Shown: one piece after another, positions 4,605 through 5,357 of the stretch
Numbering within the stretch: the first letter of the stretch is position 1
Layout of the letters: every line of letters starts with the position of its first letter
Assembly (NCBI GenBank): GCA_017504325.1
Contig: JAFVRL010000233.1
Coordinates: 1-5,357 of the forward strand
DNA: 5,357 nucleotides
Reading direction: 5' to 3'
From: Lentisphaeria bacterium
GTDB taxonomy: Bacteria > Verrucomicrobiota > Lentisphaeria > Victivallales > UBA1829
The notes under the pieces: generated by a model
The model's input: the letters and a program-made list of their open reading frames with translations, nothing else
The model's database searches: none
Told to the model about the DNA's origin: nothing
Translations under genes and position numbers: made by a program

Positions 4605-5357
4605 ATGAAAAATCTGCTGAAAAGTTTTCTGGTCATCCTTGTCCTTGCCCTGATCCTGGGTGCGGCATATCTGGGCTACCGCAAGTATGCCGGCAATGAT
4701 GAAAAAACCGTATTCGTTACAGAAAAAGCCGCAAAAAGCGATATTATGCGTTCCATCAGTGCCACAGGGACCGTTGAACCGGAAGAACTGGTGAATGTAG
4801 GAGCCCAGGTGCAGGGTATGATCGCAAAATTCGGTACAGATGCCGACGGTCAGGAGGTCAATTACGGTTCAAGAGTGAAAGAAGGCATGGTTCTTGCCAA
4901 TATCGATGACTCCCTTTATCTTTCCAATCTCAAAAGTGCCGAAGCCCAGCAACTGCAGGCAAAAGCCGCCATTACCAGTGCGGAAGCAAGCGTTTTGCAG
5001 AGCAAAGCCAAACTCAATCTTGCAAAACTCAATTATGAGCGCGCCCGGACTCTCGGACCGGTGCGTGCCATTGCCCAGAGTGCTTATGACAGTGCCAAAG
5101 CCGATTACGAAACTGCCAATGCAGCTCTTGCTGTGGCGGAAGCCCAGATCGGGGTATCCAAAGCCCAGCTTGCCAGTGCCAATGCCGCTTACAGTTACGC
5201 AAAACGCAATCTGGATTACTGCGTGATCAAATCCCCGGTGGACGGGGTGATCATCGACCGCCGGGTAAGTGTAGGTCAGACAGTGGTTTCCAGTATGAGT
5301 GCCCCCAGCCTTTTCCTGATTGCCAAAGACCTGAAAAAAATGGAAGTATGGGTTTCC
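4605..5357 (+). CDS. Efflux periplasmic adaptor (MacA/HlyD-type membrane fusion protein), 3' end missing
   Basis: This adaptor would bridge an inner-membrane pump and an outer-membrane TolC-like channel, acting in the periplasm while anchored in the inner membrane. The first 251 residues are present and the window cuts the rest (such proteins are about 370-450 residues). Residues 5-25 form one membrane anchor after the start MKNLLKS. The first lipoyl half follows: SISATGTVEPEELVNVGAQVQGMI (parts of 50-73) and GSRVKEGMVLANID (88-101). Residues about 103-203 are an alanine-, lysine- and glutamine-rich heptad region, the alpha-helical hairpin. The second lipoyl half is CVIKSPVDGVIIDRR (206-220) and VGQTVVSS (223-230). 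The beta-barrel begins at LFLIAKDLKKMEVWVS. The anchor and the lipoyl-domain style point to MacA, so MacB-like ABC and TolC-like genes are expected downstream; an RND pump is possible. I leave the symbol blank because the partner is not visible. Confidence 0.88.
   Translation, partial: MKNLLKSFLVILVLALILGAAYLGYRKYAGNDEKTVFVTEKAAKSDIMRSISATGTVEPEELVNVGAQVQGMIAKFGTDADGQEVNYGSRVKEGMVLANIDDSLYLSNLKSAEAQQLQAKAAITSAEASVLQSKAKLNLAKLNYERARTLGPVRAIAQSAYDSAKADYETANAALAVAEAQIGVSKAQLASANAAYSYAKRNLDYCVIKSPVDGVIIDRRVSVGQTVVSSMSAPSLFLIAKDLKKMEVWVS

Noticed and set aside
4894..5226. 110-codon plus-strand open frame inside the adaptor gene
   Set aside because: It is an out-of-frame shadow of the adaptor coiled-coil hairpin, whose repetitive alanine codons keep other frames open.

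Overview
The window carries four protein-coding genes in a Gram-negative-type genome with roughly half G+C in genes and very A+T-rich intergenic DNA. On the minus strand are the first 55 codons of proA (1-167) and a large ABC sugar-importer gene (480-3056). On the plus strand are a complete argC (3485-4420) and the 5' part of a MacA/HlyD-type efflux adaptor gene (4605 to the window end). The importer gene encodes an 858-residue fusion of a carbohydrate substrate-binding protein with a MalF-type permease. That architecture, the short-form ArgC and the adaptor sequence together remind me of Lentisphaeria/Victivallales in the Verrucomicrobiota. This lineage call is from memory of family patterns and is moderate to low in confidence.

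Layout: from the left, proA runs leftward out of the window behind its own likely promoter (222-249, minus). The stretch 168-479 separates it from the importer gene and holds several RNA hairpins, including a terminator-like one (356-383). The importer gene fills 480-3056. It is preceded by a strong Shine-Dalgarno and a near-ideal promoter (TTGAAA, 17 bases, TATAAT). A perfect 22-bp palindrome abuts the -35 element.

The 428-bp divergent region 3057-3484 also holds several inverted repeats and the probable argC promoter and structured leader. argC ends at a terminator-like hairpin (4459-4511). The efflux adaptor then starts from its own promoter and a good ribosome-binding site.

The genes look like four separate transcription units rather than one operon. 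ProA (proline synthesis) and ArgC (arginine synthesis) carry out the same type of step on different substrates: NADPH reduction of a gamma-glutamyl-type phosphate to a semialdehyde. The importer would bring in a sugar or oligosaccharide with the help of a second permease and an ATPase that are not in the window. The adaptor would link an inner-membrane pump, probably of MacB type, to an outer-membrane channel encoded elsewhere.

I see no tRNA, rRNA, CRISPR array, insertion sequence or prophage. The most interesting items are the doubly membrane-anchored binding protein-permease fusion, the palindrome at its promoter, and an A+T-rich 11-mer (TAATTTCAAAA) that recurs in two intergenic regions.
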